DNA of 64,000 nucleotides, from NCBI GenBank assembly GCA_004794655.1, contig SMMW01000584.1:3294001-3358000 (forward strand). Reading direction: 5' to 3'. The translations under genes and the position numbers were made by a program. This DNA comes from Marisa cornuarietis (Eukaryota; Mollusca; Gastropoda; Architaenioglossa; Ampullariidae). The notes beneath the pieces are model-generated. The model worked only from the letters and a program-made list of their open reading frames with translations, was not told where the DNA came from and made no database searches. Shown here piece by piece: positions 49,301 to 60,220 of this stretch (position 1 is the first letter of the stretch; every line of letters begins with the position of its first letter).

Positions 49301-52300
49301 CACAGGTGAAAGGAAAATACTTTTTCCCATTATATATTCCAAACTCCTCATTATTTTGTATATGAACTGCATGTTTGTAGCTGTGTTATCAGTGTATGGT
49401 CTGCTGTCACCATATGTGTGCACAGACACCATGGTGTAAGGCTCTTAGATGGGTGAGTGTGTGTTACAGTGATCTTAAATTGTCCTTTTAGCTCATGTCT
49501 GATGATCATCTTGCTTCTTTTCTTATTCTATAGCATTGCTTACAATTATTATTTATTTTTTAAATATTTCCTCTGCTAGGTTATCTGATTTTCTACACCA
49601 CGGATGCCCAGCAAGATGACCGTGACTGGGTTGTGGAAGGAGTGGTAGGAGAGCGCCTGTCAACAGTCATTGCAGAACTGACACCTGACACAACCTACTA
49701 TTTTAAAGTTCAGGCCCGCAATCGCAAAGGCTATGGTCCAATGTCAAACACAGTCAAGTACCGTACACCAGCAGGTTAGTGTTAACGCCTGCATGCCACA
49801 CCGGAGGAGAACCTTTAAAATAGAAAATGAATTAGTTTAGATACATTCTGAGACATATTTTGAAGTCGATATCTGTATCATATAGATATCTCTATAAAAC
49901 AATGTAAAAGAGCAAATGGATCTGAGATGCATAAAGGATGACAACAAGTTGAACTTACTTTCAAAGTACTATAATGGTGAATTTGAACTGCTTTCTTTCT
50001 TATGGCTTGTGAACTTATTATGGTTTTTCAAAGAGGCATTCCGCATATCACCCTATGAGCTACAAAAAAAAAAATTGTTTGATTCGCACCATGGTGTGCA
50101 TATGAGTATGTGCAGCCTGGGTTACAGTTTTTCAAATGAATTCAGCAAGCTCAGAGTAGCTGTTGGCTACATCTCTTTCATCATCTTATATGGCATTCCA
50201 TAGATAACATGTTTGCATGTTATGTTGTTTGTGTGTGTGTTAGGCATGGGTATATGTTTGTGTCTCTGCAAGTATGGAGATACATTAATATATATTTGTA
50301 ATGCTTTGTCCAGACAAAGTGTGAAAAGGTGTTTTTGTACACATACATTACTTATCATTCTTAGTAAAGTTTCATGGGCTTGCCTATAGGACTAGGATGT
50401 AGCACTAAATAAATAAACTTTTTATTATTAAATTATTATTTTTATCTGCTCGCTTTATCATTCTGTCACACACATACACATATACCCCCATCCCCTTAAC
50501 CTGGAGTTCTGTGAAACTGGCTTGTACATGATTGTACATATTATCTCAATCACATGTAATATTTTGTAACTAAATTATTTGTGTATTTGTTTGAAAGTGA
50601 CTGAGAGTCACCAGACACCGGGAGAAGAATCTGGAGGACTACCTATGAACATCATCATTATCATCATCGTCTGTGTTGTTGGCATCGCCTTCTGTGTTGC
50701 TATTGCCCTTATAACAGTTTTCCTCTGCCGTCGTCGTGATAATGCCCAGGCCAGAGGCAGGTAAGTGTCACCAGCTATGCAATGCTTGTATTTTTACCAT
50801 ACCTTAATACCTATTCATTATATTTTCCAGTCTTTTACAAACATTATTGAAGTCATGCATAATCTTCAGTATAGTTGTTTCATAGGCGACCTGTGCACCA
50901 AAATTGTAACAAGATGCATCTCCACACAAACTGAACTGTACGAGATACAATAAAAATATATTTATTAATTTTTTGTAAAGAAATTGTTGTGTCTGCTGAC
51001 AGTAATGTGAAAACAAACACATGGAAGAATGTAAAGTGTTGGCATCCAATTCTATTTCTCCATTTGTACTTAACACTGACACTGGCTCACAAGTATTGCA
51101 ATTTTGTGTATATTCATATTGCCACTCAAAATAAGAAAACAAAGAGATCAGTACAGCACCAGTTAAAAATATACGTAAAAACAGATGCTTTGGAATGGGA
51201 GCAAGCAGTATTGCCATCTGTGTGTCTTATCCTTGAGGTGGCTGGATTTCTTGATTTCAGCCAGAATAAATAAGTGCAGATAATGTTTGCTGATTATTAT
51301 TTCCATTAATGGCTACATATGAAACGAGCCACTACAACAGAATGACTAGGACTGTGAATATTACACCCTTCCCCTGCCCTGTGCAGCTACAAGTCTCCAG
51401 TAAAAGCGGCAAAGGCTGTGAAGGGCTCAGGGAAGGATGTCCCCCCTGACCTTTGGATCCATCAGCCATCTCATATGGAGCTGCAGAACATGGACAAAGG
51501 GCGACGCAGTGAGTCCTCTGTCTCAGTGGCAACGAGCACTCTCCCCCGTGTGTCTCATACCTCGACAGAACGCCTTGATGAACTCCCTGGAAATGCAGAA
51601 GTTGAGCGACGGCGCAACTCTTTTGTTGGTCAGTCTGAATAAGAAGCATACTTTCAGCTGCATTATAAAGGATTGTTGTTGTTTGAGGTTGAAAATCTGC
51701 TGAAAGCTTTGTTAGGTGAGAGAGCAAAGAAAGACTTAGTGAAGGATACATTTGAACAGAACTTTTACTCAGAAGAAACATTGGATGAATAAAGAAGAAT
51801 ACTGATAGGATAACTTAACATTATGACGAGACATTTCTTAACGAAATTAAGGGTCAAATGTAACAAAAACTGGTACAGTTTTTTTTAATTTAATTTTTTC
51901 ATTTTTTATACTGGCATTATTTAATGACGAGTGTGGGAGGATGCATGTGTTTGCATATTTTCCTAAATAAAAGGCCTGATTTTAACACTTTATATATTTG
52001 AAAATATTCTTGTACCAGGAGAGAGTGGTTATCCTTCAAGTGGAGAAGAGAGGTATCAGCCTGTGCAGCCACGAAACATCATCCGCCCCAAGCCCATAAC
52101 GCTGCCTGTGGACACCCAAACACCTCCCAGGGAGCGTAAGTCCTGTGACTCAACTTATGACCTTGCAGAGTAATGTACACCTCATGACCCTTATTAGCAG
52201 TAGGCTTTGTGGTCTTGATCATTGAGACTTCAATGTCAACATGCAGCAACCACATGTAAGAAAAGGAAAAAGACACGATGTTTGTAAGAATCTAATTAAT

Positions 52301-55300
52301 GTGCAATGGTTGGCATTATGCAAATAGACATTTGGACACTAGCATTTAGGCCGGTGACAGCATTTAGACATGATGTGAAAAGCAGATATGAGTACGTATT
52401 TAGAGCAGGCAGAGCAAGATGCTGATTGACTTATCTGCTTCTGTATAATTATTGCTTTTAGTTCAAGACTTATATTAATGCTTACTGTTTGATATCTTCT
52501 CAGCCATTGCTACTGTGACTGCCCTGCCTAATGGTCACATGCTGGGTTATGGTGATGGGGGAATGGCAGGTATGAGGCCCGTCTACCCCCGCACACAGTA
52601 CAACACCCAGTATGCAGCTCAGCCACCCCGGGTACATGCAGGTGACATTCCTCATTCAGCAGCCAGTGAGTTAAAGTGTTTTTTCTTTAATGACTACTGA
52701 TTGCTTGCCGTATTTGCCCTCTACACCCAACCCCAACCTTCACCTCTTCCTTTCTTCTGGCCACAGTTGGCCTTCTCAGTCTGGTTTGTGTGTGTGCCTA
52801 CATCCATGTGTGTGTGGAAAATTTAAACCTGAGTACCCTCTTGTGTTTCAGAATATATGTAACTTTTGGGGGTTATGTCTCTGTGAGTCTGATTGGATCT
52901 TTACTGTCTCTTAAGTCTGAAGTAAGTTTCTGTATTTATCTTTGTGCATCTGTTCACCTTATTGGTCATTCTCTATGGCAGCTTCTTTGGCCCTTTTCCT
53001 TGTTTATACGGTGTCTGAATCAACCTGAGTGACTTGTTTGCTTGGTTCCATGTCTATTTCTCAGCTTGTGCAAGAAGTTCAGGCCCGGTTTGTATTTATT
53101 GTTTTAATTCCTAAGATATTTCACTGAGTTCTGGCTTCCTCTCATCTTACTCTTGAAATGTTATTACTTTTTTTTTTGACAGCATCATGTTAAGTCAGTC
53201 CATTAGTTTGAAGTTGCCTTTTTTCTGTTACTTCATGGTCTGTTATTATAAGGCAAGTTTTGAATCAGTGCTGTTTCTGATGAGGGTGTGTCGAAGGATG
53301 CTGTAAAGACAAGTGTTTGTTTCAGATTGAAATGAAGGCCAGAGTGTCTCCAAGAGACATTCTTGATATAGCTAGTGTCTGTACAATTTTGTGTTTATAC
53401 TGAATGATAATGAATGCAGTTTACAGTTTTTACAGTTTTAGAAAAGGTTAGTGTTCTTGCAAGTACTGTAGTAAAAGATGATGGGGTGAGGGTGTGGGAG
53501 AGAGCATGTGTGCACATGTGTGCATACATACACATCAGTATATGCATGCATGTGTGCATGTGCAAGTGTATGTTCAGGAGATGAAAGAAAAGTCATAAAA
53601 TCTTTAATGATTAACAGCATGGAGTTCCTTGTTGACTTTCATGCATGATGGCATGGGCTTGCGTGTGTTGCTCATACTTGTGCATGGACATGCAAGAATA
53701 TACACACTTTAAAAATGTATGCATACTTGTACATATTCACACACTTCTGCATGTGCGCATGCACACACACTCATGCACAGACATACATCACTGCCTGTGT
53801 TACAGGCCGCATGACGGGGTCTGCAGTTGACACAGGTGATGGTGAGGATCGCATGGTGGGAGAGAATGCCGAGGACAACTTCCGCATCGGCTATGGCATG
53901 TATCCCATGGTGTTAACCTCTCTATGTTTTCCATGTTTCCTCTATTTGTCCACAGTGGTGTTTATGGTGTAGCTGTTTAGACTTTTGCCATGTGTCAGAC
54001 ATGCAGGTGTTGTGACTTCTGTCTGTTGGAGACATATGGGAGAAGTGGTAGTGTTCACCATTCATCTGACAAAGTTGATCATACCCCTAAATATGGTGAG
54101 ATTTACCACAGTACATTCTTCCTCTAAGCCCAAACAGTGCACATAAAAATGTGATCACCTACATGTACAAAGTGAAAGTAATAAAACTTTCTTTCCATCC
54201 AGTGTCATGGTGGTAACCCCATCCCTTAGCAAAGCACTTGTCTTCAAGCCAGGGAGGATCTTATCCTGAGGATTTTAGATCTTGCATCTGCTCACATAAC
54301 GTCTCTCTGGGCATGACACCTTTCTACAGGGCTAGACAAGCTTGCTGTGATACAGCCTCAGTTACTGACTTGATGCAAAACACCCACAAAGTCAGTCCCA
54401 TTGTGTAGCTTAGTTCCCCTTCACCAGTACTGTTGCAGCCAAGCTAATAGTGCAGCATATATGTGCTCTCATGTCTTGTACAAGTAAAATACAACAGGTG
54501 GAATTCTCAACAAATTCTGACCTACTTAGTATTCTCTGCCATAGGCGTGAGACCTGCTTCACAGAACTTCATTCTTTTGTTATCCATGCAAATATGTGTT
54601 TTGCATGTTTTGTGGGAACCTTCCCTTCCTACTCCCTTATCCAGTAAATTACATCTAACCATTATTGTTATTGCTGTTGTAAGCAGTGTTCAGAGCTTTG
54701 CACATGCTTTGCTACCAGTGTTTCTCATTCACCACTTCACTGAACATATTTCTATTGCTTGTTAATGTTGCACATATAAATACACATCTTAAGTTCATGT
54801 GTTTGCACAGGGGGAGAGACACTTTCACACAAACACATCTACTTTGCATGCTGTTATTGTCAGTGTCTACATACAGTTATTCTGTTCCAAGTGCATGCAT
54901 TGTATAAAAAGCAATTTCTTTATTGTCAAAATTAGAAAGAGAGTCAGCATGTTACCATATTCATAAGTCTGGTAGTTTCTGCTTGTACTTTTTCCTGTCT
55001 TTTAATAGATTAGATATAAATTTGGAAGAGCCTAACTTCATAAGAAATTTGAACTCAAAACTCAAAAGTCATTTTGCACCATCACCATGTCGGTCAATCA
55101 GAAGGGTATGTCTGTAAAAGAGTGATTCTTCACCATTCATATTTTCATTGATAATTTTTCTGTATGCCATCATATTGTTGTTGCCATATGTCCAGCATGA
55201 TGGCTTTGGTAATTCCAACTTCACTTCCCTTCCTTTTTACTCCCATCACTGTAACAGTCTTGTATTTTGTTCATTTCTGTACTGGCTTATGCTACCTTTT

Positions 55301-58300
55301 CATTTCATTTGGTATCAGATTGTGGCAGTTTGGTCCCTATGTCACCATTACATTCTGGTTTGCTGCCCTTGCAAAACACATGATATAACCACCACCACTT
55401 TACTTCACAGTTTTTATGCAATTTTTGCATTTGTATTTTTCACCCACATTCATTGTAGCAAATTTTCTGTATTATTGGTTGTTTACTGCTTCAGGAAATC
55501 GCTGTGGAATCATTACTCTTAGTACCTTTTATCTTCAGTAAAGTTTTCTGCATCATGCTAAGCACTGTAATGGCTCTCACACAGGTTATATACCTTGCAG
55601 GTTATCTCCATAAGCATGCTGTCCATCAGACCTTCAGAAGCATATTTTTCACATGAAGCACACTGCCACTTTTTTTTTAAACCATTACAGGATGATGATG
55701 CAGCTTATTATTTGTCATTTAACATCCCTGGGGTTTGATATAGTAGTTTATCTACAGAATCAGATGGAATTCTTCATATCAGACAGCGTAAGGAGAAAGA
55801 TTTTTCATCTAGGAATTATGACTGTCTTGGTACAGTCCATTATTATGATATTTGAATACTAGCAGAGAGCTTCTTTTCACACTTTTTACTACGAAGTCCT
55901 CTACAAACATCAACTGTGCCACATTAGATTATTTTTTGTGTCATATACACTGTATCTCTCACCATTCTGCCATATGAGATCTCTTCGTCATACATTTCTG
56001 TACTTCCATGCACATTGTGCAGCCTCCTGCTAATACGGAGGTAGACAAGTAACCCCATTCCTGGATGCTGTTGGCCATGCATTCACCCTGACACTTGTTC
56101 CTTTTCATAGTCTGTAACCACTCAAAATGGCCCACTCAAGGAAGTTCACTTCTAAAGGTATATTTGCACAGTTTTGAACGGGCAGGGCTACTGAGTACTA
56201 TCATGATATTTACTTATCAGTTTAGCACACGTCACGTCTTCACTTACTTACAGTATGATTATTTCTTGCTTCCTTCAGAGTTGTGAACTGCAGAAAATGA
56301 CACAAAAACTGTTGCCTTCTTTGTAATGATGTGAATGTAAGAACACCAGAAAAGACTTCCAGACTGAATCTTAAGGAAGGCCATTGTCTTAATCCATCTG
56401 TCTCAGTGTGACATGGCTAGAATGCTAGTGTGAGCCTCTCTTGGAGGGAAAGAATTAGAAGAGACAATAAGTAACATTTTTGTGTGTGGAAAAGTCAGAT
56501 TTCCTGATCTAAAGATTTTACCAGTGTCATTACATCGCTATTCACAAATGTGCAGGCCTTCCTGCTCCACCACAACCATGCACACACACACACACACACT
56601 CTCTCTCTCTCTTTTTCACACTCACATATACATAGACATGGTGTGGGGACACACACACCTACACAAAATATATGACTGTTGACATGGAAGCACTCACGTC
56701 CCACAAGTACAAAATATGGACAGTAATTTTATTGACTGTTTACTACTTAAGCTATTCACACAAATCTTTAACAAGCCTAACGCAAGCCACAGAAACTTGC
56801 ATGCACCTGTTCACAACTCCACGCACACTTGCCTTCAGAGAGATTTCTTACCACCATGAAAGGGGGCTTGAAGAGGTTTCTTCTACATCAGCAAGGAACT
56901 TCAGTACAGCCCTGGGAGCTACTATATGAAAGTCTACCTGCAAAGTCATGTCCCCTGTTTTGCATACCATTGTAATAATTATTATCCTTTCAGGACCCCG
57001 CTCTCCAGACTCATCTACAGCATATTTCCATGCACCCAGCGGGGAGACAGCTTCCCAGTTTGCTCCTGGGCGGGGCCCCCGTGGGTTGAACCTGCCTTGC
57101 ACTTCCCCAGAGGGTGCCCCCACCACCCCCACCCCCAGACACATCGGCAGGGGTAGGTACCTCAAGTATTGCCCAGGGATCTTTATGGATCTTCTGTGAT
57201 GGGGGGATATGATGGCAGGAGAAACGTAGGTCATCACAAATCTGTATGCAGATATTTACTGTGCTCCCATGGTTTCTGGAATGTCACTATTCGACTTAGT
57301 GGATTTAAAAATAAAATTTGTAGCTTTAATGGAATTACATTGAAATTAGGCTTTGTCACAGTTTGATAACCCTCAATATCATCTGTCATTACTGTAAACA
57401 AACAGAAGACATTGAGGTGTTTTTTATCATTATTATTTTGATTATAATACTAACTGGGGTTATAAGCTATTTTCACTCCACCCATACAAGATTTTTATTT
57501 ACAGTCATTATTGAGACTCAAAGCAGGTCATTGTCTGTGTTACCAGTCACTCTTCTAATTCTTATGATTTATCTTTTACTGCAAATGCTGATACCCTGAT
57601 TGCAACTGCCATCAGTGCCCAAAACTAATGCTAACCACAACTCTGATCTGACCACAGACTTGTATTACGTCCATGATCTGACTAATGCCCATCAGTAATG
57701 ATAACAAGAACATTTCATCAGTTTGTAAATGTTTTTTTTCTTCCATGCTAACCATGCTTACATTTTGTGACAGCTGTCATCCCTTCCCAAATTATTGAGG
57801 TCATCATTGATTTTTTTTTTTTAATGGGTGTCTTCATCTCTGCCTGAGCTGAATAGGATGCTTCTCTTCTCTTTTTTTCTTGATACATTGAAAGCTGTTC
57901 ATAGCTGTCTTTGTGTCTTTCATTAGTATGTTATCATTCCTCAGTTATCATCTGTCAGTTGTGACAACTGCATGGAGATTGTTTCAGCAGATAACTTGTT
58001 AACTCTGTATCACTTACACCTTTTCTATTGACATTCTTGGACCACACTCAGATGCCTGTTAATACTGTTGTCATTCCATATAATAATTTATCTAAAAGAG
58101 TTATTATTGTTACATAGAAAGACTACAAGATTACACAGTTGAATTTTTTTTATCATATGTAATTGTATCCACTCCAAATGCTGTTATAAACCATGCACAG
58201 GATGCGTCACATTGAGGGTGTGTTTACACATGTACATTGTTATGTTCATCTTGAAAGACATGAGTAATGGACTAGCAAGTATTTTGTAAAATTGGCTGCA

Positions 58301-58889
58301 GAAATCAGTTTGCTTGTCTCTCTGCACAGACAAGTTTATTTCCTGTGATTCCTGTATTCGAGCTTACTCTTTCTAAAAACCTGTCTGAATTATCCGCTCA
58401 GCCTCTCTATGTGTCAGTAATGTTTCAGGGTTACAAACCTAGAACATTCTTAATTCTATACTGTGTGGCTTTAGTATTGTTTTGATCGAGGCAGCCACCC
58501 AGCAAAGTTCAGGTGGTGCTGTACCTGGAGGGTTTCTCATTTCTACTCATCTTTTTTTTTAAATTCTCATTTCCACTTTCCATGTTTCACAGAACATGGT
58601 ATCTTGCTCAGCAAAATGTTTTAATTTAAACACCATGTGTTAAATTTCCCCTTATCAATGCAAACGGAAGATCCTAAGCTTGTGCAAGGAACTTCATCAG
58701 ATCCCATTCCCACTTGCCTGAATGGAGCTGAACTGTCATGTCAAATATCCATCCTGCTGTAACATACTGTAATAATATGAGCCTAGTTCAGCTTTCACTT
58801 TCACATAAAGTTTTTATACAACAATCTTCTTGGTCTTTATATTTGATTTTTGGTACTAAATTCTAACATAATGCTTCAAGTATTCAATC

Positions 58890-58939
<50 letters not shown>

Positions 58940-60220
58940 TATTATTATCATGCTGTGTTGTCTTTGTCCTAGTTTAGCACTTCAGCTATTCCCACTTCAC
59001 TTTCTTGAGGTGTCATGAAAATAACATTTTCTTGCACCTAGTTCATGGTCGGTAGCAAACTGTGGCGTTTGATCTTCAAGTTATACAATAACTGAAATGT
59101 AACCCATAAATGTCTATATGTGGGGCAATGGCAAAACTGTATTGTAGTGATGGACTCATGTGTCTGTGTTGCTGTGTCAGAATTGTAGCTTAGTGCACAG
59201 ACGTCACTCAATTTTATGAGTTGTTTTCTTGCACCTAACTGGTTGGTTTGTAGCAAGCTTAGCCTGTATTGCTAGAAGTTTTTCCTAAATGTAATATTTT
59301 TTCCTTTTTTTATAATTTCAAATGCCTTTAATCTACTTGATGCTGGTGTTTTCTGAACATAGATATAATCCTGCTAAATTAATTCTTGGGGTTTTAATTG
59401 TACCAATTAATCCCAGCTTGCTCAAAAGCTGCTTGTATGGGTTAAGTTTCACACTGAAATCTGTGGTTTTGGCTAGGCATGAGTTTGGTGGAAATTTATT
59501 TTGTATTTATCGCTATGCAGTTTATTAACTTATTTGTATGCATGCAAATGCGTGAGCGTGTGGGTGTGCACGTGTTGATGTATTTATGCATTTGTACATT
59601 TTCATAAGAGTGAATGTTCGTGGTTTGATGATAATTTATGATTTTTTAAAAATAAAGGATACCTCACTTGCCATATGTCACATGTATGAAATGGTCAGTG
59701 GAGATTTAATGTTTCAATGCCCTTTTCAGTCAAGCCTCAGCCCAATTTAAGTCCCTACAAGAAGCCATCAGCACCAGTGTCTGGGCCAGCAAAGACACGA
59801 TCCCCATTGCCATTCACACCAGGCAAGGCACCAGATGTCACACAACATGGCAAAAAGCAGCAGGACTTGACGGTCTGTCCTTTTTAAAGGCAGAATATTA
59901 CAGTTTCCTAGTCCTCATCTTTTCTTTTCTACCTATGCATGGGTGTGATGTGCCATTTCTGTCTGGTTGAGCAGAAGAATGGATGTGGGTGTGTGGAGAA
60001 TGTGTTGAGCTTGGAAGACATTCTTATTATTATTTAGAAAGAGAGAGAGGAAAAGAAAGTGAAGCTTGTTAGATGCATGTTCTCATATACAGTGTTATCT
60101 TTTGTCAATGGCTGTTTACAGAAATCTCTAAGCACTGAGGAGCTGTCAGCTGAGATGGCCAACCTGGAAGGCCTGATGAAGGACCTCAACGCCATCACTC
60201 AGCAAGAATTTGAATGCTAG
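31272..60220 (+). CDS. DCC: DCC/neogenin-type netrin receptor (27 exons, 1423 aa)
   Basis: Single-pass receptor for netrins, the DCC/neogenin/Frazzled/UNC-40 family of axon guidance. Exons: 31272-31359, 37406-37592, 39145-39287, 40101-40379, 40723-40888, 41338-41483, 41791-42066, 43589-43805, 44343-44488, 45090-45276, 45412-45562, 45914-46058, 46495-46605, 46843-47040, 47286-47381, 47567-47738, 48544-48683, 49198-49305, 49580-49774, 50598-50760, 51387-51628, 52019-52135, 52504-52665, 53806-53841, 56994-57152, 59730-59872, 60122-60220. All phases join. Order: signal peptide, Ig x4 (30-428), FN3 x6 (429-1050), TM (1069-1094), P1 motif [10 protein letters not shown] (1121-1130), proline-rich middle, P3 helix [16 protein letters not shown] (1401-1416). 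Size is close to human DCC (about 1447). The P3 resembles neogenin as much as DCC, as expected for the single pre-duplication gene. The 36-bp exon is the least certain. Confidence 0.96.
31360..37405 (+). other. DCC: DCC intron 1 (6 kb)
   Basis: The long first intron is CpG-poor after about 31.6 kb. It contains a 577-bp inverted-repeat element (32253-32829), a retroelement-like fragment ACAACTTTATTTATCCCCAA near 31859, a fragment near 35700-35770 resembling other repeat tails, and TA-rich and GT-rich runs. No coding exon was recognised. Long first introns of guidance receptors often hold enhancers, which cannot be judged from sequence alone. Confidence 0.6.
32253..32829. mobile_element. Inverted-repeat element with reiterated TTAATCCC motif
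   Basis: The arms (about 32253-32297 and 32787-32829) are inverted copies sharing CACTTAATC(C/T)CCTAGAC, then TTTTAATCCCT and GCACTTAATCCCC. TTAATCC recurs at 32256, 32272, 32287 and 32302 on the left, with three mirrored units on the right: a 15-16-bp period. The 490-bp interior has no ORF. Flanks share AGCT(G/A)TCATGAA (32234-32245 and 32840-32851), possibly a target duplication. It looks like a MITE or foldback element of unknown superfamily. Confidence 0.65.
37406..39287 (+). other. DCC: DCC Ig domain 1 (exons 2-3)
   Basis: Residues about 30-139, with the Ig cysteines in AVLNCSA and GDYQCKA and Trp in ITWLKDG. An internal phase-2 intron (37593-39144) splits the domain. The end [10 protein letters not shown] matches the vertebrate SRTAKVAVA position. 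Confidence 0.92.
39895..39965 (+). repeat. Dispersed repeat tail in DCC intron 3
   Basis: GTAAAGCACTTTGGGTTAGC with GTGGTGGGCAAAGCC and TATAAATCAACTTTATTATT matches the end of the repeat at 48100-48296. Confidence 0.55.
40101..40379 (+). CDS. DCC: DCC exon 4: Ig domain 2
   Basis: A single phase 1-1 exon codes for the whole domain (residues about 140-232): cysteines in AMFECMAEG and TYYCEVHS, Trp in VRWFKNSRP, and the family pattern [16 protein letters not shown]. Confidence 0.94.
40723..41483 (+). other. DCC: DCC Ig domain 3 (exons 5-6)
   Basis: Residues about 233-336: [28 protein letters not shown], then [18 protein letters not shown]. It is split by a phase-2 intron of about 450 bp. Confidence 0.93.
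41791..42066 (+). CDS. DCC: DCC exon 7: Ig domain 4
   Basis: A single phase 1-1 exon (residues about 337-428) with the highly conserved [18 protein letters not shown] and [20 protein letters not shown], close to vertebrate DCC/neogenin Ig4. Confidence 0.95.
42067..43588 (+). other. DCC: DCC intron 7
   Basis: A 1.5-kb intron with TG-rich runs (42790-42806, 43175-43205) and a C/T-rich 3' third (43440-43588) that forms a long polypyrimidine region before exon 8. No coding exon was recognised. Confidence 0.55.
43589..44488 (+). other. DCC: DCC FN3 domain 1 (exons 8-9)
   Basis: Residues about 429-549. Exon 8 begins with a Pro/Ala/Thr-rich linker ([15 protein letters not shown]) after Ig4. The fold follows with [13 protein letters not shown] and [20 protein letters not shown]. 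Confidence 0.92.
45090..45562 (+). other. DCC: DCC FN3 domain 2 (exons 10-11)
   Basis: Residues about 550-646: [20 protein letters not shown], then [20 protein letters not shown]. Exon 11 ends with the first strand of FN3-3 ([14 protein letters not shown]). Confidence 0.93.
45914..46605 (+). other. DCC: DCC FN3 domain 3 (exons 12-13)
   Basis: Residues about 647-747: [20 protein letters not shown], then [20 protein letters not shown], matching the human [15 protein letters not shown] signature of this domain. Confidence 0.94.
46843..47381 (+). other. DCC: DCC FN3 domain 4 (exons 14-15)
   Basis: Residues about 748-845: [34 protein letters not shown], then [20 protein letters not shown]. In vertebrate DCC this region begins the netrin-binding FN3-4 to FN3-6 stretch. 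Confidence 0.94.
47567..48683 (+). other. DCC: DCC FN3 domain 5 (exons 16-17)
   Basis: Residues about 846-949: [40 protein letters not shown], then [20 protein letters not shown], a conserved family signature. The linker from FN3-4 is short. Confidence 0.94.
48100..48296 (+). repeat. Dispersed repeat in DCC intron 17, retroelement 3'-tail type
   Basis: It shares TTTCATCATC..AT, CATTC(C/T)ATAGA and TTTGCATGTTATGTTG with 50155-50230. Its end, TGGTGGGATAAAGTGCTATATGAATCAACTTTATTATT, is shared in part with 39895-39965 (GTGGTGGGCAAAGCC...TATAAATCAACTTTATTATT). It is probably a truncated non-LTR element or SINE tail. Confidence 0.55.
49198..49774 (+). other. DCC: DCC FN3 domain 6 (exons 18-19)
   Basis: Residues about 950-1050: [20 protein letters not shown], then [20 protein letters not shown]. 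This is the membrane-proximal FN3 domain. Confidence 0.94.
50155..50430 (+). repeat. Dispersed repeat in DCC intron 19
   Basis: The first 75 bp match 48120-48190 (GGCTACATCTCTTTCATCAT and TTTGCATGTTATGTTG). The remainder is AT-rich and ends near AAATAAATAAACTTTTTATT. Extent beyond 50230 is uncertain. Confidence 0.45.
50598..50760 (+). CDS. DCC: DCC exon 20: transmembrane segment
   Basis: Residues about 1051-1104: a short Ser/Glu/Gly-rich stalk, a hydrophobic helix (about 1069-1094, beginning [20 protein letters not shown]), then [12 protein letters not shown]. The phase 2 donor GTAAGT lies at 50761. Confidence 0.95.
51387..51628 (+). CDS. DCC: DCC exon 21: cytoplasmic tail with P1 motif
   Basis: It encodes [20 protein letters not shown], the conserved P1 region, then a Ser/Thr-rich stretch ([20 protein letters not shown]). 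If the donor GTCAGT at 51629 is not used, the protein would end after four more codons (stop at 51640-51642). Confidence 0.94.
53842..56993 (+). other. DCC: DCC intron 24
   Basis: The longest intron of the tail region. It begins with a coding-like extension (53842-53904) discussed as a possible alternative exon end. It also holds SINE copy D (54205-54396) and CA/CT microsatellites (56580-56612). Confidence 0.5.
54205..54396 (+). repeat. SINE copy D (diverged)
   Basis: The most diverged family member keeps CATGGTGGTAACCCC at the head, GGGCATGACACCTTTCTACA, GGGCTAGACAAGCTTGCTGT, the CAGTTACTGACTTGATGCAAA block and ACACCCAC at the end. It lies in DCC intron 24, + orientation. Confidence 0.6.
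57153..59729 (+). other. DCC: DCC intron 25
   Basis: A 2.6-kb CpG-poor intron with a TCA/CAT trinucleotide run (58891-58950) and T-rich stretches. No exon, SINE or transposon end was recognised. Confidence 0.55.
58891..58950. repeat. TCA/ATT trinucleotide microsatellite
   Basis: About sixteen TCA units followed by a few ATT units, in DCC intron 25. Confidence 0.93.
59730..60220 (+). other. DCC: DCC C-terminal exons with P3 motif (exons 26-27)
   Basis: Exon 26 encodes [20 protein letters not shown] and on. Exon 27 encodes [19 protein letters not shown] followed by [10 protein letters not shown] and TAG at 60218-60220. The P3 helix mediates receptor self-association and FAK/myosin-X-type contacts in vertebrates. 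The tail continues a few residues past the vertebrate end and finishes in Cys. Confidence 0.95.

Larger units (their letters stand above)
52019..57152 (+). other. DCC: DCC middle cytoplasmic tail (exons 22-25)
   Basis: Exons 52019-52135, 52504-52665, 53806-53841 and 56994-57152 are all phase 1-1, so each can be skipped without a frameshift. They encode Pro/Gly/Tyr-rich sequence such as [39 protein letters not shown] and [20 protein letters not shown]. These are candidate SH3-ligand or P2-type segments, poorly conserved between phyla. Confidence 0.75.
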
